The translations under genes and the position numbers were made by a program. Shown here piece after piece: positions 18,201 to 25,469 of a stretch of 64,000 nucleotides of DNA; position 1 is the first letter of the stretch; each line of letters opens with the position of its first letter. The stretch lies in the NCBI RefSeq assembly GCF_013167215.1, contig NZ_JABJWY010000034.1, forward strand, positions 1,116,001-1,180,000. Reading direction: 5' to 3'. The notes below the pieces were generated by a model, which saw only the letters and a program-made list of their open reading frames with translations, did not search any database and was not told the origin of the DNA. This DNA comes from Sphingobacterium prati (GTDB lineage: Bacteria > Bacteroidota > Bacteroidia > Sphingobacteriales > Sphingobacteriaceae).

Positions 18201-18576
18201 TTTGAGATGATTTTTCAGCCGTTGGGTGAACTTTCTGTTCCGTTTTTCGCGGCCTTGTTTTCTTTTCCAAGAAGATCGTTTTGGATTCAATAGTATATCC
18301 GATCTCCTGATTAGATAAAAGTTTATCAAGAAATAATTTAAGAGGCATTTTTTCTGCCTTTATTGAAATTGGCCGAGCCACTTCCAATATTTTTTTAGCG
18401 CCAAGAACCTCATACTTTGTTTGGAGCTTAATGGCCTGGAGCACCTCCTCAAGCGGAACATTATGCCCAGAGTAGGTTACAGTTTGTGCGTTGACCCGGT
18501 GGCTGAGCTGGAGTAAGGCAGCAAAAAATAGCCATAATAAGGGGTTGGTCGCTTTCGAAAAACAACTTAATTTCAT
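15202..18576 (-). CDS. SusC/RagA-family TonB-dependent transporter with N-terminal STN signalling domain
   Basis: 1124 residues. Signal peptide to about residue 30; STN (secretin/TonB N-terminal) domain about 31-105 with the VPLEEVLQAIKLQTKYEVL block; carboxypeptidase-regulatory-like beta domain about 126-200 (IQIKGQIFGKDHKPLYGVNIAQ); plug about 205-345 with DQVVVTGYQTLKK and AAASAIYGSRAANGVMVIVTK; then the barrel to the C-terminus. The STN domain is the part that contacts FecR-type anti-sigma factors, and a FecR gene and ECF sigma gene lie directly upstream, so substrate binding should feed back on transcription of this operon (inference from the FecA/FecR/FecI model). Confidence 0.95.
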   Translation of the reverse strand: MKLSCFSKATNPLLWLFFAALLQLSHRVNAQTVTYSGHNVPLEEVLQAIKLQTKYEVLGAKKILEVARPISIKAEKMPLKLFLDKLLSNQEIGYTIESKTIFLEKKTRPRKTEQKVHPTAEKSSQIQIKGQIFGKDHKPLYGVNIAQGGNTIAVADKEGRFSIVGNMQPLTMSMVGYRDLILNLVDNKDAYTIQMEEEANALDQVVVTGYQTLKKDSYTGTAITKSGDELRQVNPQNVLQAMQVFDPSFKILPNNIAGSNPNALPNINVRGSSALPSGSTDVLRRDNVTTTMNLPAFILDGFEVSLEKVMDLDMTRIESVTTLKDAAASAIYGSRAANGVMVIVTKAPKEGKLQVTYTHETNVNMPDLSGYNLLNAADKLAYEQLAGLYDGTKQRQSQDVLDELYYHKLANVLGGIDTYWLSQPVRTAIGQKHGVFLEGGAQTFRYGVDMRYQTRPGVMKSSGRNQYSGGLNFSYNPKNKIRFQNELSITVVDGRESPYGSFENFVKMNPYYRLKDDQGNITQLSDRWIRVDPSGTRNEEYVLNPAYDATLSSYNKSGYTELLNNLSADLDLGKGLRLRGLLSLLKRMNTGDDFRSPLSNEFYSYETSRADERGSYGSYSNNELYWDGNIRLNWDRNIGKHYFNVIAGANIRTESYDERYFKAIGFPNDRFTDIGFAKGYEEGKSPETNVGASRLFGSFLSGNYSYDNRYLLDATLRIDGSSKFGANKRTAPFWSTGIGWNMHNEKWFSTKVISQLRLRATVGLTGSVQFDPYMSRVTYSYDKNNWYSSGLGSTVRNYGNEDLAWQRTQSVDLGVDVGFWNNKLTFSLRSYSKITKDILADINIAPSTGFGSYKENLGDMENKGVELGINWQAIKKEKWTLSLLANLVQNRNKIVRISNALKSYNERADEEQQKDEFKAVPLLRYEEGQSMDAIYAVPSLGIDPESGREVFVKRDGSLTYDWNPRDIAVVGVATPKMEGSFGGTLRYQQWMMVAYFQTRLGGKTYNQTLVDRVENADPRYNVDARVLEERWKNPGDHTFFKSIEDLGRSELSSRFVMPDNLLTLQSLNISYDANQAFANRLALASLRVGLIGNDIFRWSNVKEERGIKYPFARSLTLTLQARFK

Positions 18577-18666
18577 TAATTTTAGTTAGTTTAGTTAGGT
18601 TAGATTGCGGGATCTACTATCCAATTTGTTCATTCATATGCAAGGTGTTATGTATTTTTTTCTTCG

Positions 18667-19863
18667 TTATTGTCCTCCTTTCTGCTTTTTAGGTTCATTT
18701 TTCTCAATAATAAGTTTGCCATCTGCCGTCAGCTGATAGGATAAGTCCTGATCTTTTAATATTTTCAATATCGTGGACAATTTACTTGTCCTAAATGTCC
18801 CGCCGAAAAATTCGACGTCAGGAATGTCTCCTTTATATACCACATCTATAGCATACCATTGCGACAGTTCATCCATAACCTCGCTCAGCGATTTTCCGTC
18901 AAAATCGAATTTACCATATACCCAAGCCATTTCCTGCTGTACATTGACAGTACGCTTGGACAAATTAGTCCCAGTATTGACAGCCTGCTCGTTAGGCAAT
19001 AAAGTTACTTGACGCCCATGCCGTAATTCTTTCACTGCCACCTTTCCCTCAAGCAATGTTGTCTTGGTTTCAGCTGATGTGCGATAGGCATTTACGTTGA
19101 AATGTGTCCCCAAAACCAATATCTGCTGATTTTTGGCATGCACAACAAAGGGCTGCTCTTTACGCTTGGCAACCTCAAAATAGGCTTCTCCTATCAGTGT
19201 TACTTCACGTTTATCTTTCGCAAAAACAGTCGGGTAGCTTAGTACTGTTCCCGCATTTAGCTTAACCATCGTACCATCTGGCAATGTTACATCGTAAGTT
19301 CCGCCGCGTGGGGTCTCTATTTTCGCAGAAACTGCGGCATTGATTTCCGCCACTTCATCGCCATCGTTGTAGCGTATACCACTGCCATCGATCACAACCT
19401 GATTTTCAGCCTTATTCAATTGATATTGACGACCATCCGAGAGTGTTATGACTGCTTGATTTGAAGCGGGCAGGCGATCGTTGACTGCTGCTACCGGAAG
19501 ATTCATTCGCTGATTTCCATCCTTATTCCAATACCAGATCCCACTTAAAGCGAAAATAATACTTGCAGCGGCAACATAGGGCCATAGTCCTTTCAGTGCA
19601 GTTGACCTTTTCTTTGGGGTATGGAATGAGATTTTGGATTTTAATGCGTCAAAGCTACGTCGCGTTTCAAAATACTGAAGCCTTGTATAAGCCTCGCGCT
19701 GCTTTTGTCCATCCATACAACGTTGATAGAGCTGTCTATTGACTTCCGATTCATTTAACCAACTGTCCAAGAAAATCCGGTCTTCACCTGTTAGCGTTCC
19801 TTGCATTTCCTTTAAGACCAGTGTACTGATGCGGATAAATTTTTCTTCTTCTAGAGCGTCCAT
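18667..19863 (-). CDS. FecR-family anti-sigma factor (with DUF4974 C-terminal domain)
   Basis: 398 residues. The cytoplasmic N-terminus (1-90) is helical; one membrane segment at about 92-111 (LWPYVAAASIIFALSGIWYW); periplasmic FecR domain about 180-280 with the family phrases ETPRGGTYDVTLPDGTMVKLNAGTVLSYP and GEAYFEVAK...PFVVHA; then a DUF4974/STN-like domain about 310-390 (FDFDGKSLSEVMDELSQWYAIDVVY). It should hold the ECF sigma factor encoded 65 bp upstream and release it on a signal from the STN domain of the SusC encoded 90 bp downstream. Confidence 0.95.
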   Translation of the reverse strand: MDALEEEKFIRISTLVLKEMQGTLTGEDRIFLDSWLNESEVNRQLYQRCMDGQKQREAYTRLQYFETRRSFDALKSKISFHTPKKRSTALKGLWPYVAAASIIFALSGIWYWNKDGNQRMNLPVAAVNDRLPASNQAVITLSDGRQYQLNKAENQVVIDGSGIRYNDGDEVAEINAAVSAKIETPRGGTYDVTLPDGTMVKLNAGTVLSYPTVFAKDKREVTLIGEAYFEVAKRKEQPFVVHAKNQQILVLGTHFNVNAYRTSAETKTTLLEGKVAVKELRHGRQVTLLPNEQAVNTGTNLSKRTVNVQQEMAWVYGKFDFDGKSLSEVMDELSQWYAIDVVYKGDIPDVEFFGGTFRTSKLSTILKILKDQDLSYQLTADGKLIIEKNEPKKQKGGQ

Positions 19864-19928
19864 ATTGAGCTATTTCGATTATAGATACAACACCGCTTCA
19901 GAAAAGTACCAAAGACAATCAAAAAAAA

Positions 19929-20516
19929 TTAAAATTTACCAAATAAAACAACCAATGATAGGAGGTAGTTGAAAGAATCCCTATTCAAATGCTGCCGAAG
20001 AAGGCTCAAAGCGCGCATTTTCTGATTTTTTACCGTCTGGATACTGATGTGTAAAAGATCCGCGACTTCCTGATTGCTATTTCCTTGCAAGTAGGTCAGC
20101 TGAATGATTTCACGTGCTTTGGGCGGAAGCTTTTGAATCGCTTCATATAATTCAGCCATCGCTTCGGCATAAATAATTTCTTGAAGATGAGAGTTTTGAT
20201 CTTGATCTTGCTGAGCCGCATACATATCTACTCGATTCAACCTGCGCTGGCGGGCTGTCTGATGGTTGAGTCCCACACGACGTGTCGTTTGATAAAGTGC
20301 GGCTTTTAGGTGCGCCAAACTCTCAAAATTACGTTTTCCCTGCCATAGCCGAATAAATCCCTCCTCAGCGATATCCTCTGCTTCCTTGGTTTCATCCACA
20401 AAGCTGGATGCGTACAAACAGATGCGACTAAAATAACGGTTGTATACATACGTGCAAGCCTGCTCCTCCCCTTTTAGGAAGTTTTCAAGCAATTCTTTTT
20501 CGCTCGTATAATTCAT
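19929..20516 (-). CDS. ECF-type RNA polymerase sigma factor
   Basis: 195 residues. Region 2 at about 20-90 (YNRYFSRICLYASSFVDETKEAEDIAEEGFIRLW) and region 4 at about 125-185 (LPPKAREIIQLTYLQGNSNQEVADLLHISIQTVKNQKMRALSLL), the helix-turn-helix of ECF sigma factors. First gene of the - strand operon and paired with a FecR anti-sigma gene, as in SusC-linked trans-envelope regulation. No TAnnTTTG promoter is visible upstream, consistent with a different or self-recognised promoter. Confidence 0.95.
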   Translation of the reverse strand: MNYTSEKELLENFLKGEEQACTYVYNRYFSRICLYASSFVDETKEAEDIAEEGFIRLWQGKRNFESLAHLKAALYQTTRRVGLNHQTARQRRLNRVDMYAAQQDQDQNSHLQEIIYAEAMAELYEAIQKLPPKAREIIQLTYLQGNSNQEVADLLHISIQTVKNQKMRALSLLRQHLNRDSFNYLLSLVVLFGKF

Positions 20517-20660
20517 GGATAGACTACTTTAGCTAGGTTGATAGTTACAGTTCATAAAGATAACTAAAAAGAATCGATACTTCCTATTCCTGTGACAGGC
20601 ATAATTCTTCCGATTATTTTCACCTTGATAGACCATCTTCACCATAAATTTTTCAGTAAA

Positions 20661-20682
20661 TGCCCCTTGCATAGCAGGGGCA
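20661..20682. other. GC-rich hairpin in the divergent promoter region
   Basis: 7-bp perfect stem (TGCCCCT 20661-20667 with 20676-20682) and 8-base loop in the otherwise AT-rich 288-bp gap between the divergent sigma factor and protease genes. Could be an operator or a hairpin in the sigma-factor leader; role unknown. The rest of the gap holds one + strand promoter (20714-20745). Confidence 0.35.
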
Positions 20683-20713
20683 GCAATAATATATTCAGAA
20701 GTACATTTACAAC

Positions 20714-20745
20714 TTGCTTTTCTGTATTCAAATCGACTACCTTTG
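20714..20745 (+). promoter_or_regulatory. Putative Bacteroidota-type promoter for the protease gene
   Basis: TTG at 20714-20716, 21 bp spacer, TACCTTTG at 20738-20745: a full match to the TAnnTTTG -7 box with an acceptable -33 TTG. Predicted start around 20752 gives a leader of about 50 bases before the ATG at 20805. Confidence 0.6.
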
Positions 20746-20804
20746 AACAGTAGCAACAAAGCCGGTACCTAACCCTATATAAATCAACCGTAAAAACATA
20801 ATAC

Positions 20805-22535
20805 ATGACACCCTTCTACAGAAAAAACATCTCCAACCGAGTATTCCACCTTATTGTCGCCTCAATCGCTTTATCTCTAGTTACGTGTTTTAGCCACAGT
20901 ATGGCTCAAGGCCAAAGCAAGGCTAGCTTTTACATTCCCAAAACCATTATCGATAAAACACGGTCTGCCTCCATTAAGATGTTTGGAATTGACAGTGTGA
21001 CGAAACAGCAAAACAGTGCTCCGTTCAGCGGTGTCATAGTGCGTAAAGACGGCTATATTCTTACCGTGGCACATGCCACAACACCTGGCAACTTTTATCG
21101 GGTTATATTTCCCGACGGAAAACAAGGTATCGCCAAAGCGCTTGGGCGATTGGTGGTCGACCAACAGAGCAACCTGCCCGACATTGCCATGATGAAAATG
21201 TTAGGTCAGGGTCCTTGGCCCTTTGCCGAAATGGGCTGGTCCTCTTCCATAAGTGACAAACAGCTTTGCTTTGGACTATCTTATCCAGAAACAGTTCCTT
21301 TCAATATTCCCTTTTTCCGCGCCGGTCGTATCTTAAAGAAAATGGATAATTACGGTTTTATGTGGAGTAGTTGCATCATGGAACCAGGCGATTCGGGCGG
21401 TCCCCTCTTTGATGCAATGGGAAGAGTGATTGGTCTTCATAGTCGCATAGACGGCCCAGAGGGTATCAATTTCGAAGTTCCTGTAGACAGTTATCGCAAA
21501 TATTGGAACAGCTTGACTCATGCCGTGGCGATCAGTATCTATCCCATCTCAACAGATGCTATTGTGGGTGATCCCGCCAAAGCGCAGCTTTTAAAAATAG
21601 CCCTAAAAAAACCGGCTAAACAACCGAAAGTCTCGATCCAGTCACTTCCGATAAGCAGTATAAGCCATGGCGATACCCTGCACATTCTTGGCACAGCATT
21701 TAAACTATCAAACAATAGACAGGTCATCTTATCAAAAAGCAGTCAAGTAGCCGAAAACCCAACGTTGAAGATCGGGAAAAGTACTTACCCCCTAACGGTC
21801 TTGCTAAGAGATGAAAAAACCGATTTGATAGCCTTATCTTCACCCAGCAAATTATTTCCAGGATTCGCTATTTACACGGTAACAGACCAAGCGATAACAG
21901 ACTCCTTGGTCGGGCTAAATCTATGGTCTTTGCTTACGGCCAATCAAAGTAAAGCTGGTGTACTCGGCATGTCTTCTCAAGCTTTTCCGCGCATTCCTGC
22001 TCCTGGGACTTTCGATGCACAGATGCAGGAAATGAATGGTCTTCCGACTTTAACAAAGATAGACAGTCTAGGAGCCGCTCGACGCGCAGGCCTGCAATCC
22101 GGAGATCAGATTACAGCGCTAAATGGCAATGATGTATCCAGTGCCCTAAAAATCAATGCTGCCATGCAAAAATTTTCTGCCGGTGATACACTATTGGTTC
22201 AATATCGACGTGGGATAGCCGATCTCCAAACAAAGGTAATTTTGTCTAAATGGCGAATTCGGGAAAACCCACATCCTGCGGACAATATCCGCGGAGGCAA
22301 ATCCATTCGTAGAGACGATTTTCCAAGTGTATTTTTACATGACTCACGTATTCATGCCAACGAGTGTGGCAGCCCGATCGTTGACGATCAAGGCAATTTT
22401 ATCGGGATAAATATTGCGCGATTTAGCCATACAGCCTGCCTAGCAATTCCTCGACACCATGTACGGGAATTTTTATCCAAAGTACTAACTGAACATTTAA
22501 AGAATCAAAAAACTAGCACAGTAGCCGGCATTTAA
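20805..22535 (+). CDS. Exported trypsin-like serine protease with PDZ domain nested in a second, degenerate protease domain
   Basis: 576 residues, signal peptide to about residue 34. The first domain (about 50-240) is a DegP/S1C-like trypsin fold with His90 (VAHA), Asp126 (DIAMMK) and Ser197 (GDSGGPL). Residues about 285-395 resemble a second N-lobe: GTAFKLSNNRQVILS aligns with the His region but has Ser313 or nearby instead of His, and DEKTDLIAL keeps the Asp. A PDZ domain follows (about 405-480, GAARRAGLQSGDQITALNG). Then residues 505-560 resume a protease C-lobe: NECGSPIVDDQGNFIGINIA, with Cys521 in the place of the catalytic Ser, and AIPRHHVREFL. Probably one active and one inactive protease domain in the periplasm. 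Divergent from the sigma-factor operon; no known partner. Confidence 0.8.
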   Translation: MTPFYRKNISNRVFHLIVASIALSLVTCFSHSMAQGQSKASFYIPKTIIDKTRSASIKMFGIDSVTKQQNSAPFSGVIVRKDGYILTVAHATTPGNFYRVIFPDGKQGIAKALGRLVVDQQSNLPDIAMMKMLGQGPWPFAEMGWSSSISDKQLCFGLSYPETVPFNIPFFRAGRILKKMDNYGFMWSSCIMEPGDSGGPLFDAMGRVIGLHSRIDGPEGINFEVPVDSYRKYWNSLTHAVAISIYPISTDAIVGDPAKAQLLKIALKKPAKQPKVSIQSLPISSISHGDTLHILGTAFKLSNNRQVILSKSSQVAENPTLKIGKSTYPLTVLLRDEKTDLIALSSPSKLFPGFAIYTVTDQAITDSLVGLNLWSLLTANQSKAGVLGMSSQAFPRIPAPGTFDAQMQEMNGLPTLTKIDSLGAARRAGLQSGDQITALNGNDVSSALKINAAMQKFSAGDTLLVQYRRGIADLQTKVILSKWRIRENPHPADNIRGGKSIRRDDFPSVFLHDSRIHANECGSPIVDDQGNFIGINIARFSHTACLAIPRHHVREFLSKVLTEHLKNQKTSTVAGI

Positions 22536-22581
22536 TGATATGACACCAGTCACCTAAAATGTATTTTTATCATATCATTAA
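22532..22581 (+). terminator. AT-rich inverted repeat ending the protease gene
   Basis: Perfect 12-bp arms (22532-22543 and 22570-22581) with a 26-base spacer; the left arm contains the TAA stop of the protease gene. Probably a transcription end or 3' stabiliser, similar in design to the repeat at 8236-8292. A T run lies within the loop rather than after the stem, so confidence is moderate. Confidence 0.5.
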
Positions 22582-22693
22582 TCTTACGTTTGCATATTGC
22601 TTTTAGGATTAGGATACATTATTGATTTGAGTGTATCCAATTACCCCAATGTTTTCAACGATAATGATTATTATTGCCAAGAATTAATTTTCG

Positions 22694-23566
22694 TTGACCA
22701 CCATGATAAACCGGCAAAAAAACAGACTTGATTTTACTTTATTAAATATAGGTTATGCTGAACACGATGCGGACTGGAATTTTAAGAATATCAAAAGTCC
22801 TTTTGCCCGGCTACATTATGTTTGCGCGGGTGAGGCGCATATTATTTTACAGAACGAAGTGATTAAACTGCAACCGGGGCATCTTTACCTGACACCAGCG
22901 CATGTGCATCATGGTTACGAATGCCTCGGTAAATTTTCGTTGTATTATATCCATATTTATGAAAACCCTTCCCTCAGATCGAGTATTTTTGACCATTACA
23001 CTTTTCCAAAGACCATCGAGGTCAATCAGCTATTGCATGAGCTCATCATTCGACTTCATCAGATCAATCCCGGCAGTGCCCTGTCAATTTACGACCCTAA
23101 AAGTTACGAAAACTCCGCAGCAATAATCAAAAGTATCGCCCTACAAGGAGCATCTCCATATGCCCTAGAGGCCGAAAGCCAAGCAATTATCCAATTGCTA
23201 ATGAGCCGTTTTTTAGCCGTAGCAACCGCTAAAATGCCGCAGGTCGAAAAACGTCTCGTCCGGGTACTTGACTATATCGACGAACATATCCAGCAACCCA
23301 TTACTATCGATCAGCTCGCCGATTTGACCTTTCTTTCCAAAGATCACCTTATCCGTTTATTTAAAAAACACCTGAATGAAACTCCAGTGAGCTATATAAA
23401 CCGGAAGAAAATAGAAAAAGCCCAGTTAATGATGCTAGCTGATGATAGTAGCATCCAAGAGCTGAGCTTTAGGTTAGGCTTTGAAAATATATCTTACTTC
23501 AATAGACTATTTAAAAAAGTAACCGGCGAAACACCCACTGGTTACAAACGCAGCATGATAAAATAA
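22694..23566 (+). CDS. AraC-family transcriptional regulator with N-terminal cupin domain
   Basis: 290 residues. Residues about 25-110 form a cupin-like sensor (FARLHYVCAGEAHIILQNEVIKLQPGHLYLTPAHVHHGY). The last 100 residues hold the two AraC helix-turn-helix motifs: ITIDQLADLTFLSKDHLIRLFKKHLNETPVSYINRKKIEKAQ and SSIQELSFRLGFENISYFNRLFKKVTGETPTGYK. AraC proteins with such cupins bind sugars or related small molecules. It converges with the aldo/keto reductase gene 23 bp away rather than being divergent from an obvious target, so its regulon is not evident here. Confidence 0.93.
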   Translation: MTTMINRQKNRLDFTLLNIGYAEHDADWNFKNIKSPFARLHYVCAGEAHIILQNEVIKLQPGHLYLTPAHVHHGYECLGKFSLYYIHIYENPSLRSSIFDHYTFPKTIEVNQLLHELIIRLHQINPGSALSIYDPKSYENSAAIIKSIALQGASPYALEAESQAIIQLLMSRFLAVATAKMPQVEKRLVRVLDYIDEHIQQPITIDQLADLTFLSKDHLIRLFKKHLNETPVSYINRKKIEKAQLMMLADDSSIQELSFRLGFENISYFNRLFKKVTGETPTGYKRSMIK

Positions 23567-23589
23567 CCAATGGAGCCACCTACTTTAGA

Positions 23590-24609
23590 TTAAGTCAAAC
23601 CCGCAGCAGCCAGTTCATTCCAAAATGCTGACGAGATCTTTCGGGTAGCCATGTCTACATTAGTTTGCACTTTTTCAGCTTTGCTCGTATTCAAGGCGAC
23701 AGCTTTGATGCCATCAATCCCAAACCCATAAGCAAAGCAGGCTTCAGCGGGGGTAACAGCATACTGCTGACAGATTTTCCAGAATTGATCCCGCCATTCA
23801 TATAATGCTTTGCCTTGCTCGCTGTTTCGATCAACCAGCTGATAATTGTAATAATCACTGCCGACCAAAAATCCGCCATTGAATACTGCCGAATTGATGA
23901 CAGTAATATTTGCTGCTGCCAGCTCAGCTATAAAAGTCAATAATTCAGCCGGATGATCGTGTATCGTCAAGCTATTGGCAATCATCACCCAATCCATATC
24001 AACGTCCTGAACGAGACGTTGAATGGTCTTCCAGCTTTTGGACCCAACCCCTACTGCCAGCACCCTACCTTGATTTTTCAATTCGATCAGTGCACGATAG
24101 GCTTCCAGGATATCCTGATAACGTTGGTTTTCATCGGCCTGGTTCAGTGCTTTGGCTAGATATTCATCGGGATCATGTACGGAGACCAATTGTGCAGGGT
24201 AATCCCCTAACAATTCATTTCCCTGATAAAAGCATTGCAAGATCCCTTCATAGCTAATCCGCTGTTCTGCATCATAATTCAGTCCTTTCCATACCCCGGG
24301 CTCAAAGGTGGGTTCATCTGTCGTCAGCGGAATCTGGTACCAGCCCAGTTTATTGCTGATCAATACGGTAGAAGGATCAATTTCCAGTTGTTTCAGTCCT
24401 GCACCTAGCGATTCCAACGACAGGCCAGCGCCATATTTACCTGCCGTATCGAAAACGGCCAATCCATTAGCTTGCTGAATACAGGCGCGTATAATTTCCA
24501 ATTTGTCTGAAAATGGTATTTCATTGTATAGGTTACCTAAACTACTCGTCCCATAGATGACCTTTGGAAGTTGCACTAAGGGCAATTTCTTGATTGTTGT
24601 CGGTATCAT
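23590..24609 (-). CDS. Aldo/keto reductase, possibly an L-fucose/D-threo-aldose 1-dehydrogenase
   Basis: 339 residues, no signal peptide, cytoplasmic. The AKR catalytic tetrad is readable: Asp in VFDTAGKYG, Tyr in the same block, Lys in ISNKLGW and His in SVHDPDEY. GVGSKSWKTIQ marks the NADP-side strand. The overall length and the N-terminal GTSSLGNLYNEI and ...TAGKYGAGLSLESLG blocks are like aldose 1-dehydrogenases of the L-fucose dehydrogenase group. That would oxidise L-fucose (or arabinose/galactose) to the lactone, which fits loosely with the GH29 gene 14 kb away, but substrate is inferred. Monocistronic. Confidence 0.8.
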   Translation of the reverse strand: MIPTTIKKLPLVQLPKVIYGTSSLGNLYNEIPFSDKLEIIRACIQQANGLAVFDTAGKYGAGLSLESLGAGLKQLEIDPSTVLISNKLGWYQIPLTTDEPTFEPGVWKGLNYDAEQRISYEGILQCFYQGNELLGDYPAQLVSVHDPDEYLAKALNQADENQRYQDILEAYRALIELKNQGRVLAVGVGSKSWKTIQRLVQDVDMDWVMIANSLTIHDHPAELLTFIAELAAANITVINSAVFNGGFLVGSDYYNYQLVDRNSEQGKALYEWRDQFWKICQQYAVTPAEACFAYGFGIDGIKAVALNTSKAEKVQTNVDMATRKISSAFWNELAAAGLT

Positions 24610-24804
24610 TATCTGTTTTTGTAGTAAATGGTCAATACTACAAAGTAAAGTGGAATAAAAATTATGCTATATCGACTTAAATTAAAAAAATATCGACGTA
24701 ATCATCACCACTTTTACCTTCGTCACTATAGACATGCCGTTCGTCAAAGACTTTTCTGCAAGCTACAGCTCCTTCGTTTTTTTGCATATATCAAAACAAT
24801 AAAA

Positions 24805-25401
24805 ATGAACAGAAAAGCAATTTTATCATGCGTTGTACTCTTCGCGATGATGTTAAGCAAAATGGTGTTTGCACAGGAGCAGCCCCGCATTCAAATCGGT
24901 ATCAAAGGTGGGAGCAGCCTTAACAAGCTCAATACGGAGCTGGCAGATTTAGACGACAAATATGCATTGGGCCTCCATATCGGTGGTATGGCACGTTTCA
25001 ATCTCGGAAGAGCATACGTTCAGGGTGAGGCACTTTTCAGCAAACGTAAAGCTGCGCTCAAACCACAGGGGCAGACTGAATCAAAACTCAAATGGAATGC
25101 CATCGATATTCCGGTAATGGTCGGCTACAAAGTCGTTCAGCAGCAAGACATGAATTTGCGCGTATTTGCAGGGGCGGTGTACAATTATACGCTGAATGAC
25201 AACTTATCACCACTAAAGGGGATCAAAGAGAGTGTCAAACATTTCGATAAGTCAAATATTCAGTTTACGGGTGGACTTGGTGTTGATATCCAAAAATTCA
25301 GTATCGATGTCCGTTACGAACGGGGGTTTTCTGATCTCAGCAAATCTTTCAAGTCCAAGCCACAAGCATTTTCCATTGGCGTAGGTTATTTCATATTCTA
25401 A
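24805..25401 (+). CDS. Small outer-membrane beta-barrel protein (porin/OMP_b-brl type)
   Basis: 198 residues from the ATG at 24805, chosen because it starts a clean signal peptide (MNRKAILSCVV...VFAQ); an upstream in-frame extension is basic and unlikely to be translated. Mature protein begins QEQPRIQIGIKGGSSLNKL and shows alternating strands with short turns, ending VGYFIF with the terminal aromatic of OMP barrels: about eight strands. Role unknown. Immediately upstream of the LytS/LytTR system and separated from it only by a strong hairpin, so co-regulation is possible. Confidence 0.8.
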   Translation: MNRKAILSCVVLFAMMLSKMVFAQEQPRIQIGIKGGSSLNKLNTELADLDDKYALGLHIGGMARFNLGRAYVQGEALFSKRKAALKPQGQTESKLKWNAIDIPVMVGYKVVQQQDMNLRVFAGAVYNYTLNDNLSPLKGIKESVKHFDKSNIQFTGGLGVDIQKFSIDVRYERGFSDLSKSFKSKPQAFSIGVGYFIF

Positions 25402-25418
25402 CATACCCTTTAACGCTA

Positions 25419-25466
25419 AACTTTGAAGGCAATTTCATACTCGCCTTCAAAGTTCTTTTGTTTTTA
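25419..25466 (+). terminator. Strong hairpin/terminator between the barrel gene and the first LytS kinase
   Basis: Perfect 12-bp stem (25419-25430 with 25443-25454), 12-base loop, then CTTTTGTTTTTA. A textbook intrinsic terminator for the barrel gene, but the next gene starts at 25470, only 15 bp after the stem, with no room for a separate promoter in between. It may therefore act as an attenuator. Confidence 0.85.
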
Positions 25467-25469
25467 CCT

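Noticed and set aside
20529..20759. Open frame of 76 codons on the - strand upstream of the sigma factor gene
   Set aside because: No signal peptide, family motif or conserved look; it covers the divergent promoter region and the hairpin, so chance is more likely.
24664..24804. N-terminal extension of the small barrel protein
   Set aside because: Very basic, no signal peptide; the ATG at 24805 starts a normal export signal.
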